Program-made: the position numbers and the translations under genes | Notes under the pieces: generated by a model | What the model was told of the DNA's origin: nothing | Seen by the model: the letters and a program-made list of their open reading frames with translations, nothing else | The model's database searches: none | Assembly: GCA_002415485.1 (NCBI GenBank) | Contig: DHYU01000007.1 | Span: 70,740-115,851, forward strand | Length of the DNA: 45,112 bases | Reading direction: 5' to 3' | Source of the DNA: Proteobacteria bacterium UBA5122 | Lineage (GTDB): Bacteria > Pseudomonadota > Gammaproteobacteria > Tenderiales > Tenderiaceae | Shown here: one piece after another, positions 23,750 through 31,315 of the stretch | Numbering within the stretch: the first letter of the stretch is position 1 | How the letters are laid out: the number at the start of each line of letters is the position of its first letter

Positions 23750-24925
23750 TTACAGCGGTTCGGCGGTGATCGGGCCGCCTTGCTCCAGCGGGATGGCGGT
23801 GGCGGCGGGGCCCTCATCCACTGTCTTGGTTGCGCGGGCTGGTGTGCTGGGTTTGGCTGCGGGTTTGTCGACCGGGGCGGTGCTGGATTCGATAGTGGCA
23901 CTTGATTCGACCACAGCGCTGGTTTCAGCCGCTGCGACGGGGGCCGGTTCCGGTTCCGGGATGGCGGCACCAAAGGCAATGATCGTGCTGCGCATCTCTT
24001 TTTTCAGCAGAAACTCGGCCTTTTCCAGCACGCGGCGGATGGCGGCGTTGGCGGTCAAGCCCATGATGTCGATCTGCCACTCCTTTTCGCCGCGCAGGTC
24101 AAGGTTGCTGCTGTCGAGCAGGCCGAGCTTGAGGGTGCCGCGGGCCAGGATCCAGTTGTTTTGCTGGCGCTCTTCTGCAACGGTGAGCGAGGTGTGGATG
24201 ACATAGTCGCCATTATCACTTTGGGTGAGGTTGGCCGCCTTGAACGCAGCAGTCAGCACGCGTTTGAGGGTATCACCGTGGGGGCTGTCGCTATCGCTAC
24301 TGGGGCTGACGGTGGCGCGGCTGACCAAGGATTGCAGGGTCTCGTCAAGTGATTCAAGGGTCCAGCGTGGTTCGGTGCCGCGGCCAGTGAGGTCGACGGT
24401 CTTGAGGGCATCCTGAAATACGGCGCGGCGCTGTTGCAGGGTGTGGGCCCGGTAGGCGGCGCCGATTTGTTGCAGCAGGTCGCCGGCCTTCTGACTCAGT
24501 TGAACGGCCGCCTCGGTGCGATCATCCAGCTGCTGGACCTGTTCGCGCAGGTAGTCGGCAGCGCTTTGTTGTGGCAGGCCGGCGTATGACCAATAGGTGT
24601 TGCTGGCGGTATCGTGCCAGCGGTCGAGGATCTGCAGGTCGGCCAGTGGTGCGATGGCATCGGCCGGTACATCGCCGGTGGGGTTGAGCAGTTGGAAGAT
24701 CTTGTCCTTGGCCTGCTCGTCGGCCTGTTCCGGGTTGGCGCCGTCGCTGCGGCGCGAGAAATAATCGATGCGCGGGAAGCGAGGGCTTTCGGTGGTCAGC
24801 CATAGGGGTTGATCGCCCGTGGGGATGTTGCCGATTGGTGGCCCGGCCTTGCCGATGGCTCCCTGGGCGTGGGCGCTGAACAATAGACCAATGCTCAATA
24901 GTGAGCAGGTGATGAGTTTATGCAT
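23750..24925 (-). CDS. Secreted LPP20-like protein of unknown function
   Basis: The product is 391 residues with a signal peptide ending A-H-A-Q-G-A. The middle contains A-D-E-Q-A-K-D-K-I-F and R-W-H-D-T-A-S-N-T-Y-W-S-Y-A-G-L followed by a coiled helix. This matches the order of LPP20/FlgT-like proteins (A-rich helix, then W-x-D-x2-T-x-T-Y-x-x-A). There is no lipobox, so it is periplasmic or exported. The last 70 residues are a low-complexity Pro/Ala/Thr/Ser tail beginning after A-A-I-P-E-P. No partner genes are nearby and the function is unknown. Confidence 0.78.
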   Translation of the reverse strand: MHKLITCSLLSIGLLFSAHAQGAIGKAGPPIGNIPTGDQPLWLTTESPRFPRIDYFSRRSDGANPEQADEQAKDKIFQLLNPTGDVPADAIAPLADLQILDRWHDTASNTYWSYAGLPQQSAADYLREQVQQLDDRTEAAVQLSQKAGDLLQQIGAAYRAHTLQQRRAVFQDALKTVDLTGRGTEPRWTLESLDETLQSLVSRATVSPSSDSDSPHGDTLKRVLTAAFKAANLTQSDNGDYVIHTSLTVAEERQQNNWILARGTLKLGLLDSSNLDLRGEKEWQIDIMGLTANAAIRRVLEKAEFLLKKEMRSTIIAFGAAIPEPEPAPVAAAETSAVVESSATIESSTAPVDKPAAKPSTPARATKTVDEGPAATAIPLEQGGPITAEPL

Positions 24926-25005
24926 AGTTTTCCCCTCTGGGCGCGCGCCCCTGCTGCGTGGCCGTGGGGGCGATCCTCATTATTTATAGTGAGTGGCTGT
25001 TGATT

Positions 25006-25602
25006 CTATTCAGATGCGTCAGCCCCGGCAAGTTGAGTGAGTTGCTCAGGTGTGTTGATGTTGGCGAAGGCGTCGGCGTCGTCAAACTCGGCAATGGCCG
25101 GGGATTGTTGTCGCAGCCAATGCTGCACCTTGAGTTCGCCGGCGGCGAGACTGGCCTCCAGCGACGGTAATAGTTCACGGCGGATCAGGCAGGCCAGGGG
25201 TTGCAGCCACTGGCCATCGTGGGCGACGGCGAGGGGACGTTGTTGCTGTTGCATGGCCTGATAGAGTTTTGTCACCAGATCTCGCGGCAGTCGTGGGCAG
25301 TCACACGGCACGACCAATAACAACGGGTGACGACTGTGGTGCAGGCCACTGGCGATGCCGCCGAGCGGGCCGAGATCGGCGACATCATCGCTGATGATCG
25401 GCAGCGCGAAGCGTTGATAACGCTCCAGTGCGCGATTGGCATTGAGTAGCAGTTCATCCACCTGGGGCTGGATGGTGGCGATGACGTAGTCGAGCAGTGT
25501 CTGGCCACCGACCTCAATCAGTCCCTTTTCAATACCACCCATCCGGCGCCCTTGACCGCCGGCGAGGATGACGGCCGATACCGGCTCAATGTTTGGCGAC
25601 AT
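25006..25602 (-). CDS. mobA: Molybdenum cofactor guanylyltransferase MobA
   Basis: The product is 198 residues from the ATG at 25602. The nucleotide-binding start V-S-A-V-I-L-A-G-G-Q-G-R-R-M-G-G, the K-G-L-I lysine, G-P-L-G-G-I-A-S-G-L, and P-C-D-C-P-R-L-P are the MobA marks. It attaches GMP to molybdopterin to form the MGD cofactor of nitrate and formate dehydrogenase-type enzymes. It overlaps moaB by 17 bases. The pair lies beside the nitrogen regulator nasT, which fits supply of cofactor to a nitrate reductase encoded elsewhere. Confidence 0.95.
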   Translation of the reverse strand: MSPNIEPVSAVILAGGQGRRMGGIEKGLIEVGGQTLLDYVIATIQPQVDELLLNANRALERYQRFALPIISDDVADLGPLGGIASGLHHSRHPLLLVVPCDCPRLPRDLVTKLYQAMQQQQRPLAVAHDGQWLQPLACLIRRELLPSLEASLAAGELKVQHWLRQQSPAIAEFDDADAFANINTPEQLTQLAGADASE

Positions 25603-26113
25603 TTTCCAGCAGTTTGACGATGTTGCAGGGGCGGGTGCGGTTGTCGAGCTGCGGGCGCAGGAGTTGTTCCCAGGCCGTGCGGCAGGCGCCGGTGGAGCCG
25701 GGCAGACAGAAGATAAAGGTGCCGTTGGCGATGCCGGCCAATGCGCGCGATTGAAAGGTCGAGCTGCCGATGTCGGCCATCGATAGGGTGCGGAACATCT
25801 CGCCAAAGCCGGGGATGGTTTTGTCGAGCAGCGGCTCCAGCGCCTCGGGCGTGACATCACGATCGGCAAAGCCGGTGCCGCCGGTGATCAGGATGACGCG
25901 GACCTCTGGTTCGATGATCCACTGCGAGAGCTGGGCACGGATACGGTATTTGTTGTCAGTCACGATGCGGCGTTCAAACAGCTGATGTCCGTCTTGGCTG
26001 AATAATTCGATCAGCGTTGCCCCTGATGCATCGGTGGCCTCGGTGCGGGTATCGGAGACGGTTAATACGGCGATCTTGATTGACTGAAAGACTGGGGGAG
26101 TAACTACGGACAT
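25586..26113 (-). CDS. moaB: Molybdenum cofactor biosynthesis protein MoaB/MogA family
   Basis: The product is 175 residues. Motifs are I-A-V-L-T-V-S-D-T-R, D-x-S-G, L-I-T-G-G-T-G-F-A-D-R-D-V-T-P-E-A, and F-C-L-P-G-S-T-G-A-C-R. MoaB/MogA proteins adenylate molybdopterin before metal insertion. The ATG at 26113 is preferred because the distance to the first strand fits the family; a GTG at 26128 is possible. It is co-transcribed with mobA and divergent from nasT. Confidence 0.94.
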   Translation of the reverse strand: MSVVTPPVFQSIKIAVLTVSDTRTEATDASGATLIELFSQDGHQLFERRIVTDNKYRIRAQLSQWIIEPEVRVILITGGTGFADRDVTPEALEPLLDKTIPGFGEMFRTLSMADIGSSTFQSRALAGIANGTFIFCLPGSTGACRTAWEQLLRPQLDNRTRPCNIVKLLENVAKH

Positions 26114-26348
26114 GGGAATGATACTCACGACTGAATGAGGCGCTGATTATAACAACGGAAAATTTCACGGTCATTGCGTGAAAGATGAGGAGGGTATCAA
26201 AACGTACATTGATAATGAAACTTTAGGGTGCGAAGCGATGTGCGTGATGTGCATCTCTGGTGCGCAGTGATGGTCCAAAATTGAAACCCAGTTTGTCTGA
26301 GTGTCATAAAAACCTTTTTAAATAATGAGTTATAGGGTTTGTTGTTGA

Positions 26349-26365
26349 TTGGCACAGTGTTTGCT
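26349..26365 (+). promoter_or_regulatory. Sigma-54 promoter of the nasT operon
   Basis: TTGGCACAGTGTTTGCT matches the -24/-12 consensus TGGCAC-N5-TTGCW, with exactly ten bases between the GG and the GC. It lies 36 bases before the nasT start codon. Sigma-54 promoters need an activator such as NtrC. I saw no convincing NtrC dyad upstream; a degenerate candidate is TGCATCTCTGGTGCG near 26250-26265, with wrong spacing. Confidence 0.88.
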
Positions 26366-26400
26366 CTCACATAAACAAACACGTGTGGGAGGTTTAGTCT

Positions 26401-26979
26401 GTGAAGGTATTGATTGCGACAAATTCAGAACAAACAGAACAGATGTTGATGCAGGCTTTGCCGCAAGGTGGTTACCAGGTAGACACCTTGGCAGCGAGCG
26501 CGCCCTTAGCGCATCGTTTGGCGCAGGGCGATATAGGCATGTTGTTGTTGGCGGTGCCGCAGGCTTCGTATCCGCTCTTGAGTGAATTGGCGGCCTTATG
26601 TCAGCGCCATCCAATGCCGGTGGCCTTGTTTGTAAAACAGACTGGCAGTGTCGTGACCGATGATGTGTTGGCCAGTGGCGTCAGCATGTATGTCATCGAT
26701 GGTTTGGACGTGGGACGCATTGTGTCCGTATTGGAGGTGGCCCGTAGCCGCTTCAAGCAGCTGGATAAACTAAAGGCAGATTTGGATACCGCACGTCGCA
26801 GCTTGCAGGAGCGCAAAATCATTGAGCGTGCCAAAGGGATACTGATGCGCCAGAACGGGTGTAGTGAAGAGGATGCATATCGCAGTCTGCGTAACACGGC
26901 GATGAATAAGAATAAACGCCTGGCCGAAGTGGCGAACGATGTGGTGAGTGTTGTGGAGATGCTGCGTTCGGCCGAGTGA
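26401..26979 (+). CDS. nasT: NasT-type ANTAR-domain antitermination regulator
   Basis: The product is 192 residues with a GTG start after GGGAGG. Residues 1-115 form a pseudo-receiver domain; the phosphoacceptor aspartate is missing (the third strand reads M-L-L-L-A-V-P). A coiled linker (116-140) leads to an ANTAR RNA-binding domain (140-187): R-K-I-I-E-R-A-K-G-I-L-M, E-D-A-Y-R-S-L-R, A-M-N-K-N-K-R-L-A-E-V-A. In nitrate-assimilating bacteria NasT binds a leader RNA and prevents termination unless held back by the sensor NasS. The cognate leader is visible at 27059-27170. No NasS gene is adjacent; a NIT-like protein at 36328 may take that role. Confidence 0.94.
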   Translation: MKVLIATNSEQTEQMLMQALPQGGYQVDTLAASAPLAHRLAQGDIGMLLLAVPQASYPLLSELAALCQRHPMPVALFVKQTGSVVTDDVLASGVSMYVIDGLDVGRIVSVLEVARSRFKQLDKLKADLDTARRSLQERKIIERAKGILMRQNGCSEEDAYRSLRNTAMNKNKRLAEVANDVVSVVEMLRSAE

Positions 26980-27058
26980 GAGATGTAACTGAGGTGATGT
27001 CACGGGAGATACAGGCACACTTTATATACGATTGAAGCAAACAGAATAACTTTTGCAT

Positions 27059-27170
27059 GCGGGCTCAACGACGAGCGCGCGTGAGAGAGCGAAACAAAGA
27101 TGTTTCGCGCAATGGCAACGACGCCCATTCAGACGCAGTCATCAGACTGAGATTTGAATGGGCGTTTTTT
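27059..27170 (+). promoter_or_regulatory. ANTAR-target antitermination leader: two hexaloop hairpins plus intrinsic terminator
   Basis: Hairpin P1 has arms GCGGGCTC (27059-27066) and GAGCGCGC (27073-27080) with one G-G mismatch and the hexaloop AACGAC. Hairpin P2 has perfect arms GCGAAAC (27089-27095) and GTTTCGC (27102-27108) with the hexaloop AAAGAT. Both loops carry A at position 1 and G at position 4, the recognition rule for ANTAR proteins. A terminator follows: ACGCCCATTC (27121-27130) pairs with GAATGGGCGT (27156-27165), with an inner stem CAGTC/GACTG and a T6 run. The leader sits between nasT and the operon it should control. Confidence 0.93.
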
Positions 27171-27190
27171 ATTTGGCGCTGGTGGAGTAT

Positions 27191-29176
27191 ATGGCGACGC
27201 GGAATATACAGAGCGATAACACGGCAGGCTTGCCCACATCACCGATTGTGATCGTCGGTAGTGGTCCTGTCGGTGTGCGCACGGTGCAGGAGTTGCATCG
27301 TCTGGCCCCGACGCGCCCGCTGGTGATTTATGGCGATGAGCCATGGGAGCCCTATAACCGTGTACGTTTGACACAAATGTTGGCGGGGCATTCCACCTGG
27401 GCCGAGGTGTTTCAATCTTTACAGTTGCCGGATGTGCCAAGCATTACCAAACGTTACAACTGCCCGGTGGTGGAGGTGGATATCCAGGCGCGGAGGATTA
27501 CGGATGGCCTTGGGAACACACAATCATATTCACATTTGGTGCTGGCGGTAGGTTCTCGACCATTTGTGCCCAATCTCAGTGGGCGTGATTTGAATGGTGT
27601 GTATACCCTGCGCAATATGTCGGACGTGCAGGGCTTGTTGGCGCGCCGTGTGCGCACACGGCGGACGATTGTTGTCGGTGGTGGCTTGCTGGGGATCGAA
27701 GCGGCGCGGGCCTTGCAGCGTAGTCACACCGAGGTTGGCATTGTGCAGCATGGTGGTCGGTTGTTGGGTCAGCAGTTGGATGACATAGCAGCAAACATGA
27801 TGAGGCAGCAGATCGAGGCCTTAGGGATATCGGTTTATTTGAACGATGGTGCGCACTCAATCTTGGGTGACCGTCTGGTTGAGGGCATACGCCTGCGCAG
27901 TGGACGCGAGATCGAATGCGACACGGTGGTCTTTGCCACGGGCATCGCAGCCAATACTGAATTGGCGCGCAAGATTGGGTTGCGTGTGGGGCGTGGCATT
28001 AAGGTCGATGATCAACTGCGTACCTCTGATCCATCCATCTATGCAGTAGGTGAATGCACTGAACACCGAGGCAAGGTCTATGGCCTGGTGGCGCCCGGCC
28101 TGGAACAGGCATCGGTATTGGCGCATCACTTGGTGGGTAATAAGGCTTCGTATAAGGGCAGTATTGCGGCGGCGCGACTGAAGGTTATCAACACACCGGT
28201 GTTCAGTATTGGTGATGTGACCGATGAACAGGTATCGAATCTGTCGCGGCAGTTGGTGTATGAAGATAAGGCCAAAGGCATTTATCGCAAACTGGTGATC
28301 AAGCGTGGTCGGTTGATCGGTGCGATTGCCATCGGCGAAGGTGAACAGCTCGGACGTTTGCAAGAGGCAGTGACATTTCAACGTCGTGTTTGGCCTTGGC
28401 AGCAGCTGCGATTCAAGAAATTTGGTGAATTGTGGCCAGGACAGGATGCAGCGGATGTCAGCCAGTGGCCAGCAATGGCGACGGTATGTAACTGCACAGG
28501 CGTGACGCGCGGCGCCTTGTCGGCTGCGATTGCAGGGGGCTGCAAGACCGTAGAGTCCTTGGCTGAATGCACGGGCGCATCGACTGTTTGTGGTAGTTGT
28601 AAACCTAAGCTGGTGCAGTTGATCGGTCAAGGTGAGCCAGTAGGTGTTAACAACATGCCACGGGTTTTGATGGCGGTTTCGTTGATCGGGATGTTGTTGG
28701 CGTTGCTGACCTTTCTATTAACCCCTATCGCCATGCCTAACAGCGTGCAGTACAGCTGGCACTTGAGTGATCTGTGGCAGGACAGCCTGATGAAACAGAT
28801 CACCGGTTTTACGTTGTTGGGTTTATCGGTCATCGGTCTTCTGGTGTCACTGCGCAAAAGGGTGAAATGGTTTGGGCTGGCACAGTTCTCGTCGTGGCGC
28901 ATGTTGCATGTGGTGTTGGGGTTAGTGGCGCTGATTGTGCTGCTGCTGCACACCGGCCTGCGCATGGGTGACAACCTCAATTTCTATTTAATGCTCAGTT
29001 TTTGCGGTTTGGCACTGGTCGGCGCAGTCGCCGGCGTCGCATCTGCGTATGAAGTGAAACGCCCGAGCCTGGCGATGGGGCGTTGGCGGCGTTGTTCGAC
29101 CTGGACGCATATCTTTTTGTTCTGGCCGCTGCCGGTGTTGCTCGGCTTCCATATCCTCAAGACCTATTTTTATTAG
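27191..29176 (+). CDS. NirB-like FAD/NAD(P)H oxidoreductase fused to BFD [2Fe-2S] domain and membrane cytochrome-b-like domain
   Basis: The product is 661 residues, with its start after GGTGGAG. Residues 15-410 are a two-dinucleotide-binding disulfide-type oxidoreductase: G-S-G-P-V-G for FAD, V-V-G-G-G-L-L-G-I-E-A-A for NAD(P)H, and Y-A-V-G-E-C for FAD. Residues 430-475 are a bacterioferritin-associated-ferredoxin-like cluster domain (C-N-C-T-G-V-T, then V-C-G-S-C-K-P). Residues 490-661 have four or five membrane helices with histidines in L-H-V-V-L-G, L-L-L-H-T-G and F-H-I-L-K-T, as expected for b-heme ligands. Up to the cluster it resembles the N-terminus of NirB, but the siroheme reductase part is replaced by the membrane domain. 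It likely passes electrons from NAD(P)H across the membrane to the multiheme cytochrome that follows. Confidence 0.85.
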   Translation: MATRNIQSDNTAGLPTSPIVIVGSGPVGVRTVQELHRLAPTRPLVIYGDEPWEPYNRVRLTQMLAGHSTWAEVFQSLQLPDVPSITKRYNCPVVEVDIQARRITDGLGNTQSYSHLVLAVGSRPFVPNLSGRDLNGVYTLRNMSDVQGLLARRVRTRRTIVVGGGLLGIEAARALQRSHTEVGIVQHGGRLLGQQLDDIAANMMRQQIEALGISVYLNDGAHSILGDRLVEGIRLRSGREIECDTVVFATGIAANTELARKIGLRVGRGIKVDDQLRTSDPSIYAVGECTEHRGKVYGLVAPGLEQASVLAHHLVGNKASYKGSIAAARLKVINTPVFSIGDVTDEQVSNLSRQLVYEDKAKGIYRKLVIKRGRLIGAIAIGEGEQLGRLQEAVTFQRRVWPWQQLRFKKFGELWPGQDAADVSQWPAMATVCNCTGVTRGALSAAIAGGCKTVESLAECTGASTVCGSCKPKLVQLIGQGEPVGVNNMPRVLMAVSLIGMLLALLTFLLTPIAMPNSVQYSWHLSDLWQDSLMKQITGFTLLGLSVIGLLVSLRKRVKWFGLAQFSSWRMLHVVLGLVALIVLLLHTGLRMGDNLNFYLMLSFCGLALVGAVAGVASAYEVKRPSLAMGRWRRCSTWTHIFLFWPLPVLLGFHILKTYFY

Positions 29177-29187
29177 GGCCGGCAGAC

Positions 29188-30561
29188 ATGAAAGCAGCGA
29201 ATATTAAGTGGTGGGTTTTGTGGTTGATAAGCAGTGTGTTGCTGGGTGGTTATTTCAGTTATGCCCTGTGGCTGGATGACAGTGGTCGTGCGGAGGTGTT
29301 TTTGCCAGGCGAGAGCAGTCATGGTCATTATCAGATCGAACTGGCATGCAGTGTTTGTCATGGCGAGGCCTTTGATGGGCCGGAGGTGATGCAGCAGGCG
29401 TGTCTAAACTGCCATCAACAAGAGCTATATGATGCGGATGATTCTCACCCAATTAAAAAATTCAGGGATCCACGTAATGCAGATCGTTTAGCGATACTGG
29501 ATGCAACGATGTGCGTGACTTGTCATGGCGAGCATGACCGAGAGATAACACGCGAAATGGGCGTTACCTTGTCCGATGATTTTTGCATTCTGTGTCATGA
29601 AAATGTGGCTGATGATAGACCTAGCCATAAAGAAAAGAAATTCGATAACTGCTCAAGTGCCGGTTGTCATAATTATCATGATAACAAGGCGCTCTATGAA
29701 GATTTTTTGATTAAACATGCCAATGAGCCAAGTGTATTGCCAGAGGCGAAAGTGCCAGCACGCAATTTTGATGAATGGTTCACTAAAACATCAAGCAAAC
29801 AAATTACACCTCTGAAGCAGGCCGATGCGGATGCGCCTGATTACGTTACATTGGACCCTCTAGAGCTGAGTCGCTGGCAGGCATCGGCCCATGCAAAAGG
29901 CGGGGTCAACTGCACTGAATGTCATTATCAAATTGACGAAAGTGGTGTGTCGACAGGGCAGTGGCTGGATAGGCCTGAGTTGATGCAATGTAAGGCATGC
30001 CATAAAGACGAGGTGAGTGGTTTTGAAGCAGGGCGCCATGGCATGAAGATGGCGCAGGGCTTACCAGCGATGACGCCGGCCGAGGCACGTCAGGAGATGC
30101 ACAAGGGGGCGTATAACCTCAATCTAGGCTGTAATAGTTGTCACGATGGACATGCCTATTATTTGAGACAGGCGGCATTTGATCGTTGTGTTGAATGTCA
30201 TGATGACCAACATAGTAGTAACTATAACAAGTCCAAACATTACATTTTGTGGCGCCAGGAACAGGAAGGGCTGGTTGGGCCTGGTGCAGGCGTTTCGTGT
30301 GCTACCTGTCATATGCCACGCATGGAAAGCATGCAGCGTGGCGAAACGAGAGTAACCGTCACCCATAATCAGAATATGAATCTGCGTCCCAATGAAAAAA
30401 TGATACGCAGTGTTTGTATGAATTGTCATGGTTATCAGTTTAGTGTGAATTCACTGGCTGACGAAGTGTTGATTAAAAACAATTTCTCTACGCCACCGAC
30501 GGTGAATGTTGAAAGTCAAGAAATGGCATTGAAGCGCGAGCAAGAAAAGGCTGGGAAATAA
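29188..30561 (+). CDS. Membrane-anchored multiheme cytochrome c with 11 heme motifs, C-terminal part HAO-like
   Basis: The product is 457 residues. An uncleaved N-terminal anchor (W-W-V-L-W-L-I-S-S-V-L-L-G-G-Y) precedes a periplasmic body. Ten CXXCH motifs and one C-S-S-A-G-C-H (CX4CH, about residue 154) are present; no CXXCK is found. From the sixth motif on, the order of features resembles octaheme hydroxylamine-oxidoreductase-family cytochromes: S-A-H-x-K-G-G-V-N-C-T-E-C-H, C-K-A-C-H, C-N-S-C-H-D-G-H, C-V-E-C-H, S-K-H, C-A-T-C-H-M, then C-M-N-C-H. The first five motifs could be an electron-input domain. It lies 11 bases after the oxidoreductase gene. A terminal reductase for nitrite or hydroxylamine is inferred; a pure electron carrier is the alternative. 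Confidence 0.85.
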   Translation: MKAANIKWWVLWLISSVLLGGYFSYALWLDDSGRAEVFLPGESSHGHYQIELACSVCHGEAFDGPEVMQQACLNCHQQELYDADDSHPIKKFRDPRNADRLAILDATMCVTCHGEHDREITREMGVTLSDDFCILCHENVADDRPSHKEKKFDNCSSAGCHNYHDNKALYEDFLIKHANEPSVLPEAKVPARNFDEWFTKTSSKQITPLKQADADAPDYVTLDPLELSRWQASAHAKGGVNCTECHYQIDESGVSTGQWLDRPELMQCKACHKDEVSGFEAGRHGMKMAQGLPAMTPAEARQEMHKGAYNLNLGCNSCHDGHAYYLRQAAFDRCVECHDDQHSSNYNKSKHYILWRQEQEGLVGPGAGVSCATCHMPRMESMQRGETRVTVTHNQNMNLRPNEKMIRSVCMNCHGYQFSVNSLADEVLIKNNFSTPPTVNVESQEMALKREQEKAGK

Positions 30562-30609
30562 TGCCAAAGTTAAAACTCCCCCGAAATTAAGATTGTAAGG
30601 AGATTTATT

Positions 30610-31197
30610 ATGAAACGTTTAAATCATACTGTATTGGCGGCTGCTTTGGCTGGATCTGCAATTGTGTTGGCTGGGTGCAGTCAAGAAGAACCGGCGGCCA
30701 GTGCGCCAGCTGGAGTATCGCCGCAAAAGATGGCAGATGCGTTATTTACTGTGATGGAAGCGGATCGTGCTGTGTATACAGAGAAAGTTGTTAAACGTTT
30801 GGCTGGCGAGGCTAAGGTCATTAAGGCGAGCGAACATTGGCAGGATGAGGTGGCATTGCCATTGCCAGCTCAAATGTTTCGCATGGCCTCTGAGCGTGTG
30901 GCTGAGCACAGCTCTGATTTTAGTTATTCGTTGATTTCAGCATGGCCTATCAATAGTCAAAACGAGCCCAAAACAGATGCAGAGCGTGAGGGCGTGCAGT
31001 TCATGCAGGATAATCCGGGAAAACGTTTTTATAAAGAAGAAACCCTGGGGGGAAATAGCTACTTTACAGCTATTTATCCTGATGTGGCAGTTTCCTCGGC
31101 TTGTGTTGATTGTCATAACGATCATAAAGACTCGCCCAAAACTGATTTCCAGATTGGCGACACGATGGGCGGTGTTGTTATCAGAATTCCACTATAA
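30610..31197 (+). CDS. Tll0287-like (DUF3365) monoheme c-type lipoprotein
   Basis: The product is 195 residues with a lipoprotein signal ending V-L-A-G-C (Cys 22), so anchored by lipid. One heme motif C-V-D-C-H-N-D-H-K near residue 173 is followed by T-D-F-Q-I-G-D-T-M-G-G-V-V-I-R-I. This is the end pattern of Tll0287-like domains, PAS-like folds that bind a c-type heme. The ribosome site AAGGAG precedes the ATG. It lies 48 bases after the multiheme cytochrome gene. It could sense redox state or bind a small ligand such as NO or nitrite at the heme, or simply relay electrons. Confidence 0.86.
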   Translation: MKRLNHTVLAAALAGSAIVLAGCSQEEPAASAPAGVSPQKMADALFTVMEADRAVYTEKVVKRLAGEAKVIKASEHWQDEVALPLPAQMFRMASERVAEHSSDFSYSLISAWPINSQNEPKTDAEREGVQFMQDNPGKRFYKEETLGGNSYFTAIYPDVAVSSACVDCHNDHKDSPKTDFQIGDTMGGVVIRIPL

Positions 31198-31315
31198 ACA
31201 GACTCTACTGAGTTACGTGTGAATGACGCGGGTGGTAACGGCGCTGCTCGTAGTATTTTTCCGCCTGTCAGGGCTGGATGTTTTAAGTACTTAATTAATA
31301 TAAAGGGGTAGTCAT

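Noticed and set aside
24939..24950. Palindrome GGGCGCGCGCCC between the LPP20-like gene and mobA
   Set aside because: It has no loop or T-run and is short and low in complexity; chance in GC-rich DNA is likely.
26230..26300. NtrC enhancer dyad before nasT
   Set aside because: The best candidate has half-sites three bases apart instead of five, so it does not fit the consensus.
27857..28630. Minus-strand open frame of 257 codons within the oxidoreductase gene
   Set aside because: The plus-strand gene has clear FAD, NAD(P)H and cluster motifs; the reverse frame has none.
29188..30561. Assignment as NrfA-type or octaheme nitrite reductase
   Set aside because: No CXXCK motif is present, which these enzymes use for the active-site heme.
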